A stretch of DNA of 64,000 bases, taken from assembly GCF_036324505.1 (NCBI RefSeq), contig NC_086352.1, forward strand, positions 8,076,501 through 8,140,500, given 5' to 3'. Below, piece by piece: positions 34,401 through 62,660 of the stretch (the stretch's first letter is position 1; the number at the start of each line of letters is the position of its first letter). The DNA is from Eleginops maclovinus (Eukaryota; Chordata; Actinopteri; Perciformes; Eleginopidae). The translations under genes and the position numbers were made by a program. Below the pieces are notes generated by a model. It searched no databases. It had not been told where the DNA came from and saw nothing but the letters and a program-made list of their open reading frames with translations.

Positions 34401-37095
34401 CTTCTCCTACCTCTGCTTATGTATAATTTTGGGGTACTAATACTTCAATATTTCCAGTTATTCTCTACTTCATACCTCATTACTTGTCAGAGGGATTTTA
34501 CGTTTTGCATAAATAACATGATGTGTTTACATGAAATATATACTACCTATTCAATCAGCAGCACTCAAAGTATACAAAATGTTTTCCAACAACATTAAAT
34601 TCGATGTGATGTATTTCTTAGTTATTTAAACAAGATACTACTCTTTTAAAGAGGCTCTACTCTGCTTTTTGGGGGGGTTTTCCTTCACTGTAGTGTGCTT
34701 TATCCGATAATGCTTCTATAATTTTACCAAAGTAACATCTTCAACTTAGCACTTGTACTTTCATGAAGTATTTTAAGACTGTGGTATTACTACTTTGACT
34801 TAAGTTAAAAAAAATGTTTGTACTTCTTCCACCACTGACAAATAGAAATGTGCTGTAAAAACAATCCTGCAGCCTCTCTTTTCTTCATGCAACCTGTCAC
34901 TAGATGGCATCAGAGAGCCAGTTTTCTTTCTGTCACTGGGAGATAATCAGCCTCCCAGTACTCTTATCAGTTATTCAGCAGCACAAAGAGTCAAAGGTCA
35001 GTCCATCTCCCCGCAAATCCCCCGACGCCAGCATCCATTTAGAGAGCAAAGCAAACAGCTGGAATAAACAGCACTCTGCATTTAAAGGCCACACACTGGC
35101 ACTACATTTAAACATTGTTAAACACAATATGCTCCATATTTAAACAGTAGTGTTTTTAGACAAGAGGTTTTCAGGGATATTTCAACAAATCAGACTCCTC
35201 CAACTCAGCTATCTGTGTAGACTGTTAAATCCAATTTCCACTTTCACTCCTGAATTTACAGGAAGATAAACATACTGACCAACATCTGGCTCTCATTCAG
35301 CAATCACAATGTGAGAGATTAAAAAAATGAAATACTCCCACGCTTGTTTCAGCCTCTTTTTGTCTGCTGGCTACATAATAAATTATAAAATCTCGCTTTC
35401 TGTCATTTATTTATTTTAACCAAGGCTGTTTTTGGTCGAAATTACAAGTTTGATGAATGGCACGAAGTTCATATTTTCAGCCAGAGGTGGAAGTATTATT
35501 CAGATCCTTTAATATCAGCGAAATGTCCTTAAATTCTCCAAATTAAAGGTACTCTTTCTGCAGTAAAATGTCCCTTATCACTATTATAAATGATGTTGAA
35601 GGTTCAATGTCACTGATTCATTATGTGACCATTCACGGCTGTAGACTCAGTTTGACCGTGCACCTGCTGAGAAGGCATTTTATTCCACTATTAAATATTT
35701 AGAAAAGTGCTGTCAAAATGAAACGTATTTTATTCTATTTATTTTATTATTTAATCTTTTGAGTCTTTATCTTTTTTTTCTCTATTTTTTATTTGATTTC
35801 TATTTTTATTGTTTGATTTATCTACCCTACGTCTGGTAGAATCACCAGTGGTAATCAAAAGGCGTAATGGTGTGTTTCTATCATGATGGATCACATGTAA
35901 TGATGGTATATGAGGGACACCATGTCCTTCGTCTCTTCCATGTGAGAAAGTATGTTTCCCTCTCCTCATACCGGTCCAATTACAGAGTGTGTGTGAGGAC
36001 AAACAGAAAGTAATAGAAAAATATTTCAGACTCCAGACACTGCCGGGTTTCAATGCTGTTGCCAGGCAACAATACTTCATATCTAACGTTTCTTATCTCC
36101 GGCTCTGAAGCAGGATACAGAAGAAAGTGACTGAGCGCAGAAAACCCTCATAATTATAATTATCCAGGATGTTTTTATGTCCAAAAGACATTTTTGAATA
36201 TGTTTTTTAAATTATTACAGAGAATTTTAATTAGTTTGGTGAAAAACTGCTAAACAGCTAAATCCTATTTTTATTTTTTCCAATCTTATTTGTATTTGTT
36301 TATTATAAAAGGTATTTTATTTTTAATTATTTATTTATTATTATTTATTTTTATGATTATTATTTAAATGTTCGTATTTTTTTATTTACATTTTAATTGT
36401 GTTATTAAATTTTATAAAATATATCAAATAAACAATAATCTATTAATATTCATTATCAAAGCATCAAACAACTAAGTAGCTGATAAAACAATTGCCAAGC
36501 AACAGGGAGAGGAAAGCACAGAATTAGTCAGAATATAATCCTATTAAAATGTTACTTTCAATTGTTTAAAATAAAAAATGAGAATAAAAAAAGTCCACTG
36601 ATCCATGGTGCAATATTAACAAGAAGTAATCGGCTCAAAACTCATCAAAATCATCGACTTCTTGAAGTTATTGTGTTGAAATGTATAGTTATAGTTATAA
36701 TAATTGCACAGTTTATTACTTGTTCTGCACTGTCAATGTTATGCATGGGATAGAATATGGAATATACATAAAAAGCCTCTTACTCGTGATTTCTCAGTAA
36801 ATCCAGTCACAGAAAACAAGTTTAAAAAGTTTGGGCTCCACTTATTACAGTAAACTCAGCTGAGTCATGGTTACACTTCAACCGATACTGCTATCGACTC
36901 ACTGCTGAGCTATGAGTCTCTTCTAATCCATTTAAATCAGGTGCAAATAAACACACAACTTCAGGTAAATAAGCGATGAGGGCTGCGGTAGAAGAAGAGT
37001 TTCCGTGTGCGTTCCTGAGATGTTTGTAGAACAATGGCTCCGCATACCCTCACATTCCTCTTCATGCTTTATTGCTCCGGCCTGTCACTCACACA

Positions 37096-37213
<118 letters not shown>

Positions 37214-39856
37214 CTCAGTCTCGGCTCAATTGAGGTCCCAACCTGCCCCTAGTGCAATAGTTTCCATGGCAACATCACCCCCTTCCTGCCACATTTTTTT
37301 TTTTGTTTTGACTGTGCAAGTCCCCAAGTTCATGGCTTTTTCAGACCCAGTTTGGGAGGTTTTAAAAAAAAAAAAAAACATCTTCAGAGAGGCATGTTCT
37401 CCACGCATTTTTCTCCATCATTTGTATTCATCATGAGCCACGGCGCCGGAAAGCAGATTGAGGGGGTCAGCATCCCTTTGCATGTAAACAAGGTCTGAAA
37501 AAACAAAGCCTGCAGGTCCGCAGCCGGTTGAACTTCACAGGAATGCTTTTAATGTGCATGACCATCAGCGAATCCCTGGAAAACCTCCAGCGGACATTAT
37601 TCTCTAGGGTTATCCCTGCAAACACATGACAAACATCTCCCAATAAACCAAGTGCATGGTCCCCCTCTGTCGACCGAGGCTGCCATTAGCAGTGACATAG
37701 AACCCTGCAGGCTGTAAAAAACAAATAGCCATAAAGCTTCATTTTTTCCCACGACTACTGGAGTTATATAAAGATTTACTCGAGCATGTGGGCAGAGCTC
37801 GTCATGCTGCAGCATAAGAAGCTGACCCCTTCATGTCATCCCCACAAAACTGCTTCTTCAGATCCCCATTTTTCAGAACCCCAATGCTTGATCGTGAAAA
37901 TCTAAGATAAACATCTCAGATCATATTTCCCATGTTTCTGCACACGTTTGTGAACATATGGTGACAGTGGGAGCTGACCCCCCTGAAGAACTGAATATCA
38001 AGTGAGAAAAACATCTAAGTTTAGGTAGAAAAATAAACTATTTGCAGGATTCATATCTGAAAAAAACTGTCCTTACATTTAGCGGTTTCTTTCTGACATC
38101 TGGCTCTACTTCTGCATCCCAATGTGAGATATAAAATAAAGAAAAATAAATACTCCCACTCTGATTTCACCCTCTGCTTGTGATGCAGTGATACATAAAT
38201 CATTTTGATAACCATTAGTTTCTTAGATTTTTATTAAACTGAGTCTTTCTGCTTGAATCACATATTGTATGACAAGCAGACACGAGTGTTTGGTCTGTTC
38301 AAGGGGCGAAATGCATTTTCAGATCCTTTATTAAAGTCAAACTATTATAAGCAAACTGTAGCATATATTTTAAAAGTCAAAGTTCTACTGAGATGAAAGC
38401 ACAACCATGCACTTCCATGATGAAAGGAAATCCAGCAGTGTGTTACAAGGAAAAACAAGGAGACTCCAAATAACTACAAAGACACACATTCCCCTGAAGA
38501 AACACAACAAAATGATTATTAAAAAGGTGCAAAATAACCATAGAAAACAAAGAAATGACAACAGAGAAACAAAAAGCATCTACAGAAACTACTCTAAAGT
38601 CATTATGTCTCACTCCTAGGAGAGGACCATTGTTTCTGGGCATAATCCTCCCATATTTCTGTGATCAAGAGCAACGTTATATTGCAAAAAGCATGCTGGA
38701 TTAGAATTGAAAAGTCAGACATGGGTGGCAAATCGGAGGCTGTATTTGAATCTTTAGGATTGTGCTAGTTCAACTCCTTTCATTCGGTTCATTTCATCTA
38801 CAGAAATGCATCTTATTTTTTTAGTTTTCTTCATTCTCCTCAACTCAACCAAAGCTGTGAGGCAAATGTAGACTCACCCCGACCCATAAAGGCATAACTT
38901 GACTGCTAAATACAGATACTCATAAGTGGCCTTTTAGGAAGTTATCTCTCCGTTAACGGCTTAACGCTTTAATGCTCTCCCTCTCGTGTGACAGATTGCA
39001 CACCTGTTGCCCCCCGCCCTGCACATATCATCCCTTAGTAGAGCAGTGCTGGCTAACGTGCTAGCTAGTGTGGCTTATTGACACTTCCAGAAACATTGCT
39101 TTGCAGTTGAGTTTCATGCCACCTGATGGATGTAAGTCTTAAGCAACTCCCTTATCTCAGATTTTAGTCTCCTATAACTCCCACAATGCATCATTAGCTG
39201 CATTTAATATGTGCTTGAGGCCGGTGTTGTCCACAGTCAACACAACATCAATGCACATAACGTTGTAGCATTACAGTGGAATCTCCCTCTTGGGATTGCA
39301 ACCCAGGACTCTTGAGTAATTTAAAGCACTGTTTGAATAGAAATATATGAATAATAGCAGCTATTAAAGTCATTAATGAGGCCCCTCTGTGAGTTCTCTC
39401 ATTAAGAAGCAGAAACATGGCACAGTCTCTCTGGAGATCCTGCAGGTGAGTGGGTGGGTTTCAGTGGAAGCAGAAAGCACATTTCTTTACCGCTCGCTTG
39501 TTAAATTACCGCTGCTGCCTGACTCAAACCCCAGGAGGGCAAAAAATCAAGCCATCTTCTCTCTTCAGTGACGGGAAATACTCGGTTGAGAGGCTCACAG
39601 TTCATAGGCTTTAAGAAATGAAGGAAAAGCAGCAAATGCTTTTTCCCCTATTCAAATTTCTCTTACATAAAGGCCACGATCAAAATAGTCTCTACACAAA
39701 TATATAATGAGTTATGCTCATCTTTGACCTGTTAGAATTTATTATTGCTTTAATACTGATCCTCATTTACCCACTATATGTAACTACTGAGAACAAAAGT
39801 GCAGTCTCACATGTTCCTGCACTGAAGATAAAACTGAGCATTTAAAACATATGATA

Positions 39857-40622
39857 CCCTACGATATGATACGATACTCTACGATACGATACTCTATGAT
39901 ACGATACGATATGATATGATACGATATGATATGATACGATACTCTATGATATGATACGATACTCTATGATATGATACGATACTCTACGATACGATGCAAA
40001 TCGATGCGATACGATACGATACGATACTCTATGATACGATACTCTACAATAGGATACTCTACAATACGATACTCTACGATACGATACTCTACGATACGAT
40101 ACTCTACGATACACTACTCTACAATACAATACTCTACGATACGATACTCTATGATACGATACTCTATGATACGATACTCTACAATACGATACGATACTCT
40201 ACGATACAATACTCTACAATACAACACGATACTCTACGTTGTGAATCGATATGATACGATACAATACTCTACGATACGATACTCAACAGTACTCAACGTT
40301 ATGATACTCTACGATACGATACTCTACAATACGATACGATACTCTACGATGCGAATCGATGCGATACTCTACGATACGATACTCTACGATATGATACTCA
40401 ATGTTGCGATACTCTACGATACAATACTCTATGATATGATACTCTACGATACGATACTCTACGATACGATACTCTACGATACGATACTCAATGTTGCGAT
40501 ACTCTACGATACAATACTCTATGATACTCTACTCTACTCTACGATACAATACTCTACGATACAATACTCTATGATATGATACTCTACGATATGATACTCT
40601 ACGATACGATACATTATGGTAC
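39857..40622. repeat. pentamer-based satellite-like array (GATAC/TCTAC), ~770 bp
   Basis: Built from 5-base words GATAC and TCTAC with point variants; the commonest higher unit is the 15-mer GATACGATACTCTAC. Because the period is a multiple of 5 and few words make stops, long Tyr/Ile/Arg/Ser-rich frames appear (39971-40579). These are artefacts of the repeat. Confidence 0.95.
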
Positions 40623-41564
40623 GGTATGCTTCCATTTGCAATATCAACAAACAAAAATAATTAAAACAGGATAAAAGGAAACTTATACATATCATAAATA
40701 ACAACCACTGTTCAAGACTCTTAACGCACATCCTGGGATTTAACTTCAATTTAGGATGCACTGATGCACGGAGGAGAACTTCAGTCTGACTGAAGAAACA
40801 ATTCCATTGGCCCGCCTGCATGTATTATGGGAGCTACTGTAGATTCATAGAGTTTCTCAAAGGGGGGAAACGGTATTTTCTTCACTTGAAAGTGACGGAC
40901 AAACACGTATACCATGTAGTATTGCAGTATTGTAGAACACTCACCATCACAGACGTAAGAAAACAGGAGAGGAATTTGTCTTCTGGCCCTGAGAAAGTTT
41001 TTCTTACAGATACATTCAATGTGGTTTTCCCAGGATAGAAGCTACTCTATCAAAACCTGCTTGGTTTTTTCAGTATGGATGAAAACACACACACACACCC
41101 TTTGAGTCGATAGTATGCACCGCTGTATTTCTGCTCGGATACTTGGAGATGTTTCTACATTTTGAGTGGGTGAACATGAAAGCCCTGAGCCGTCCTGTAG
41201 CTAACAGTGGAGTTCAGTGTGAGCAGCGCTCCGGTGTTGGTTGTCAGCTCCATGAGTCGGGGCACAAAGCGCCCTTTATGTGTGTGAGGGTCCACCCTGT
41301 GACTCAGGGAGCTGTGTGTGTGTGTGTGTGGAGGTAGTGGAGCCCCAGGGGATGGACTGTGAGGTGAGCTCTGTTACACGGCACAAAAGAAACACCTTCC
41401 CTCCAGAGCAGCGAGTCCCTCCGCTGCCAGGAAATGAGTGAAAATATGCTCTCTGCAGGATTACCTCATTCTCTCTGGATCTTTGGTTACCGACACCCTG
41501 TCCTCTTCCTGATGTAAATAAAATCTGTCCCTGTTTTCACAGTTTTTTAGTTATCAAGAATGCC

Positions 41565-42335
41565 ATGTTTTGTGTCATTTGTAATTATTTGTGGTCATTT
41601 TCTGTTGCATTGTGGTCATGTGTGGTTCTTTGGGCCATATTGTGTCTCTTCGTGTTTGTGTTGTTTCTTTATATCCTCATTTTGTGTCTTTTTGTTTCAT
41701 TTCAAGGCTCATTTTGGTCATTTTGGGTTTCTTTGTTGTCAGTTGTGTGTCTATTTGTAGTCATGTTATGTGCTAATGGTCATTTTGTGTTATTGTGTCT
41801 TTGTGGCCATTTGTTTGTCTCTTCCTGATAGTGTTGTGGGGATGTTTTGGTAATTCTGTGTCTTTCTGTCATTTTTGTTATTTTTATGGTCGTGTTGTGT
41901 CTCTTTATGCTCATTCTGTGTTGCTTTGGGTCCTTTTTTTGTCTCTTTGTGGCCATTGTGTGTCTATTTCTGGGCATTTTGTGTTTCCTTGTTGTCAGTT
42001 TTGTGTCTCTTTGGGTCATTTTGAGTCTGTTTGTGGAAATGTTGTGTTTTCTTCGTGGTCATTTTTGTGTCTTAGTGGCCATTTGTATGTCTCTTCCTGA
42101 TCCTGATCAGTCATTTTGTTTGTATTTTGCTCATTTTTCTTATTTTTATGATCGTGTAGTGTCTCTTCATACTCATTCTCAGTCTTTTCAGGGTCATTTT
42201 GTGTCTATTTCTGGGCATTTTGTGTTTCCTTTTTGTCAGTATTGTGTCTCTTTGTGTCATTTGGAGTCTGTTTGTGGAAATGTTGTGTTTGTTTGTGGTC
42301 ATGTAGTCTTTATTTAGTCATTTTGTTTGCTAGTG
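41565..42335. repeat. degenerate GT/T-rich tandem array, ~770 bp
   Basis: Repeated phrases GTGTCTCTTTGTGGTCATTT, TTTGTGTCTATTTCTGGGCA and variants, with irregular spacing around 20-25 bases. A larger repeat is also visible: 41930-42060 and 42200-42300 share GTCTATTTCTGGGCATTTTG followed by GTGTTTCCTT. Open frames on both strands follow from the composition. Confidence 0.85.
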
Positions 42336-43689
42336 TGAGTGTTTCTGATTCAGAAGATTGAATAAACATGAGCAGATTTTTAGTTGAGTTACTTCTATTT
42401 AACAACCTTGCTACTGTAAATAAAGTTGCACAAATCTGAAGGTTTCTACCAAACTATTCTCTTATTAAAACCATTTCTGCATCTCGAAAGCATTTAGTAA
42501 TTTACTGAGGTTCATGGTTCACTTTGGTTTGTGATATTGTAACTGAAAGAGCTTATCAACATCACTACATCCTCCCTGTATGGTCTTTCCAGGGATGTTT
42601 ATGTACTGAAGTTATTTACTAAAAGGGTCAGTACCAAGGGGACTGAGCCACTCTCTATCTTCTCAAACCATCATGTCCTCACAAACACACATTTGTAGTT
42701 CAATGTTTTGTACAAATTGTTTCTGATGGTCGTGTTTTTCCAGCTTATCCGATCATCTGAGTGTCGGCTGGGTCCCGGAAGGCTGAGTTACCCACAAGAC
42801 GGAAAACAGCGTTGCGTGCATGGCTGTAATTACACATCAGTATTTTACTAACTGTGGACATGTTGCTAATGATGCATAGTGGGAGTTTTTGTTGTTATCA
42901 ATGAGGGGTCTTGAGGTCGGAGATTTGAATCAAGAGATGACAATGTTCGGAAGCCTCACACAACGTAATGAAGTATGGTACAAACGTGGCGATAAAGCCT
43001 AAAGTTATTGATCTCTGGATGATTATATTAGAGACAGGTGTGAGCAGAATGCATTAAAAGCTAGGGTGGAATACATAAGTGCAACTCAAGGAAGTACAAG
43101 AGCGTTTGACAGGGTGATGATGCAGTGGAAAGGCTTCATCCCAAACGTGGGAAACCCTCTCACTGAACATGTGGTTGTTGCACATTCCTCTCCCCACCAT
43201 TAAACTCTGACATTATTTTATGATCGCTTTGGCTCAGTTTCAGTGTTGGAAACTCTAACTGCAGCACAAGTTTCAATGCTTATTAATCATTTACTACTAC
43301 TGCATAAACAAAGCACTGCAAACCAAATACGCTGCAAGAAGCTCAAAACGCAACGGTAACGGGGACGATGAAAAGTGATGCACACAGCTGGGACGTTCGG
43401 GGATTGTAATGGTGGTATTTTCCAGCATATCAGATCTGTATATATCTTTAAAAATATGCAATAAATAGCTGTTTTTTTTACTGCATTTTGTCCTAAAAGA
43501 GTGTTTTAAGATGATTTAGTTCAATGTATAGGCCTTACCGCAAACGTTGTTCAGAAAAGTCATATTTATGGCACCTTTTTTAAGTTTCATAATATTTCAT
43601 TTCATGATATTATTAAATGAGGAGGGTCAAACAATTCTAAAAATAAAAGCAATCATAAGGAAATGTATCTGAAGCAAACTCTTTATAAT
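42336..43689. other. intergenic, no gene seen
   Basis: Unremarkable AT-rich sequence with no supported feature. Confidence 0.5.
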
Positions 43690-43885
43690 AAAACCTTTTC
43701 AGGATTTTGATATTGCACATCACCAGGACGGAGCTGCCATCCATGGAGGACCTCTGCTCCAAGCAGCTCAGGAAGATTATAAAAGACCCCCATCATACCG
43801 GCAACCAACTGCTCCGTCTGCTGCCGTCTAGCAGGCGGTACCGCAACATCAGGACCAAAACCACCAGACTCAGTGGGCAGTCAAC
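43690..43885 (+). mobile_element. L2-like LINE, 3' end fragment of the reverse-transcriptase ORF
   Basis: The translation contains SMEDLCSKQLRKIIKDPHHT and LLRLLPSSRRYRNIRTKTTR, matching the end of fish non-LTR retrotransposon ORF2 proteins (general form LLPSGRRYRSIRTRT). The rest of the ORF is missing, so this is a 5'-truncated, dead copy. Confidence 0.65.
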
Positions 43886-44097
43886 ATGTGGATGTATCCT
43901 TGGGAGAGACACTGAAGCCTGAGTTGCTCCCAATTGCCAACGGTGTGTGAGTGTGTTAACTTCCCTAGAGCAAGTGGTGCTGCTCTGTATGAATGAGTGA
44001 TTGATTTGTAGTATCTGAAGTGCTTTGAGGGGTCGTAAAGACCTGATGAAGAGCTGTATAAGTACAGTCCATTTACAATAAACATTTGAATCTTGAA
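43886..44097 (+). mobile_element. SINE/LINE-tail-like teleost repeat
   Basis: Phrases ATCCTTGGGAGAGACACTGA, CAACGGTGTGTGAGTGTGTT, AAGTGCTTTGAGGGGTCGTA and AAGTACAGTCCATTTACAAT follow the order of a repeat very common in fish introns. The A/T-rich end TTTGAATCTTGAATATC looks like a retroposon tail. It continues directly from the LINE fragment, so both may be one insertion. Confidence 0.55.
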
Positions 44098-44767
44098 TAT
44101 CTTAAACATGACGAAAGAAAAGAGGAGAAAACAGATGTTATTTTGCAGTTAGCTACAAAACCACTTTATTGAAAAAGCAGATTATGTCATCTACAGTTAA
44201 ATGATACGTCCTGATTTTTAATACATTAAATAACTTTAGACTTTTTCCATGTTTAGATAAATAGATCTAGTTTCCTTTTTTTTTTTTTTATGAACCATCT
44301 AGGTAAAACAAAAAGCAATACAACAGATGTGACAGATGTGCTTGTTGGAACTACCAGTAGGAGAAAGATATTTTCCAAGTGACAGAAAAATAAAAAACTA
44401 GCCTCTTTATGTACAGGGTAACTAGCTGTGTGCTATGCAAAAATAAACAGAAGTAGTACTTTTAAAAAAAAGGTGAATTAAAGGGTTGATCTTGTTACGT
44501 TTTTCTCGGGGTTGATATTGTGCAGAAACAATGCCTCTCTCTTCAAGTATAGCACACATTACTTGACCCTTATACAAAATTGAGGTTAATAAAAAGGGAA
44601 TGTCTCACATATGCAGTCATTTTTCTCTTCTGCTTTTACAAATATACAACACTAATCATTATTACATTCGTATGAATCTCACCAGAAAGCACGCCCTGCC
44701 TCCAGCCTCTGCTTCAGTCTCTGTTTCTCACACATTCAGTAGTATTTATTCAGACCTGCGTGTACAG

Positions 44768-44815
44768 TAATAATAATATTAATAATAATAATATTAATAA
44801 TAATAATAATAATTA
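44768..44815. repeat. (TAA)n microsatellite
   Basis: AATAATAATATTAATAATAA-type run of about 48 bp. Confidence 0.9.
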
Positions 44816-45148
44816 AGAGCCAGTGTTTGCTTCTGATATCTGGTGATTGTTTGAATACCAGACAGGTGGCAGTCCGAGAATAATATACACACACCAGCTA
44901 CTGAAACACAACGCGGTGTCAAGTTCAAACAAACACCGAGAATTACACAAAAACATCTGGGAGAAGGTCGTGTGCTGGATGCTGCAAACACTGTGAGGTG
45001 CATGTGCAATGGCCTGCCACCACACACACACACACACACACACCAAGGGAAATATGGGAGGATGTCCCCTTAAAACGCGGGTGAACCAGCAGCTCCACAT
45101 TCTTTAAGAGTAGTCCTCTCACAAACTCAACAGCAGACTGCAGGGGAA

Positions 45149-45349
<201 letters not shown>

Positions 45350-46871
45350 CTTAAGGCATGCGGACAAGTGGAGGTTCCTCGTCTCAGTGCTCACATGGCA
45401 AAAAAAACAGTGTCTGGAAAAACAAACCCGGAGACAGTGTCCTGAACACACCTGGAGCAAAAGGTATTTGCAGTATCATTAAAGTATTTGTATTCCTCTT
45501 TGAGTACTACATGGAACGTAGTATTTCCAAAAGAGCTGATCTTTTGACAGTAGGATTGGAAAATGATGCATATTATAAAAGTATAAATAGAGAATATTTC
45601 TTAGTCCAGATCTTGGTGCAGCTACAGTACATGTTGTGTCCTTTAGTGCTCCGCCACCACAGGGCCTAACCCCCGTATTTAAAGACCCATTTCTAGCTAA
45701 GCTCTCAGATTTTACGATTAAGCTTAAATCTTAATCTTACAGCTCTGTGTGATAACTTGGCAAAAAAGTGGCTGACTTTAAGAGGAGGTCAGAAGGAGCA
45801 AGTCTGAAAAAAGTGTAACGATAATCTACGTGAATGCATTGTTCCTTTTTGTGTGTGAGCGAAAAATATTCTGTTTAATTTGGGGTCATGAGAAGCAGAT
45901 GCTAACCAGGTCAGACTATATATAAACAACATCTATCCGGTTAAACAGTCTTAATAATGTGTTTTAATTGACTTTTTAGGCTCTGAAATGTAGGGTATGC
46001 ACAACAAATATATGTGGCAGGAATGTAGTATTTGGTACTCAAAGTGGAGTAAAAATAATTCAAGGCAAATGCTTTTTGTGCCACATCTGCTCCAACATAA
46101 CCAGTGGATCTGTAAAACCCACTCACAGACATGAGAAGGTTTTATGTCCTGCAGGAGAAATGAAACAAAGATCCTCAGACTTCTGAATCTGAATCAGCAA
46201 CAGAGAGGAAAAAGGAGAGTCTACATCTATGATCGTATGTGGAAAACATCTGCAAAATATATATTCATTTATAAAAGACATCCTATGTGCATCTAAAACG
46301 TTTCTCTTCCTGTCGTAATATAATTAAGACACTGCTTGTGAATCTCTCGAGGTCTACGTGGAACGTCAGTCGTTCCTCTGGGCTGCTACCTCTGTGGTCT
46401 CGTGTCGTGACGCTGCTCGGTGTCCTTTGCATAGCCTGTAGCAGGACTCCATGTCAGTGTTGCACGGGGGGGAGGGGGGGAACCCGTACTGAAGGCACAG
46501 AAATCCCACCCTGGGGTCCCTTCCCGTCCGCCAGTACGGGAATGTGGCCTCCCAGAACATCAGCGGAATAAAAAACGTTGGGAGGGAGAGACCAGTTTGC
46601 GTCCAAATCCCTTTGATGAATGTGCGGGGGTCACTGCCTGACGTCACCGGGGGCCTCTGGGTGAGCTGGCGTGTTCCAGGGTTAGGGGGGAGGAAATGAG
46701 GAGGGGGGGGGAGGACACTTTTTTTCCCAGCCCGTGACAGCAGGGGGACAGAAGCCCGGGCAGCCACACAGCAGATTTCGGAGAGGGGGGGGCAGGAGCT
46801 CATTTTTCCCTGCAGTTTCGGATCACCTGGGAGGCAGGGCGTGGTCGCAGCCCTCCCTCCCCTCCTCCCCC

Positions 46872-62660
<15,789 letters not shown>

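Larger units (their letters stand above)
33555..34837 (-). mobile_element. hAT-like MITE, copy 2 (inverted, enlarged composite)
   Basis: Ends CAGCGATGGGAAGTAACT (left) and CTTCTTCCACCACTG (right). Its interior at 33890-34200 is the reverse complement of copy 1 (for example CAGCAGCTACCCTGCAGTAT against its complement near 24030-24055). It is more than twice as long because a SINE-like sequence is inserted at 33645-33840 and a 32-bp unit is amplified at 34204-34400. Confidence 0.7.

Noticed and set aside
37360..37378. A-run and T-run pair that might mark a processed pseudogene tail
   Set aside because: No coding similarity upstream and no target duplication could be seen.
39971..40579. 202-codon Tyr/Ile/Arg/Ser-rich ORF
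   Set aside because: Produced by the GATAC/TCTAC array; repetitive frames are open on the other strand too.
41847..42317. 156-codon hydrophobic ORF resembling a membrane protein
   Set aside because: Arises from the degenerate GT/T-rich array; hydrophobicity follows from TTT/GTG codons.
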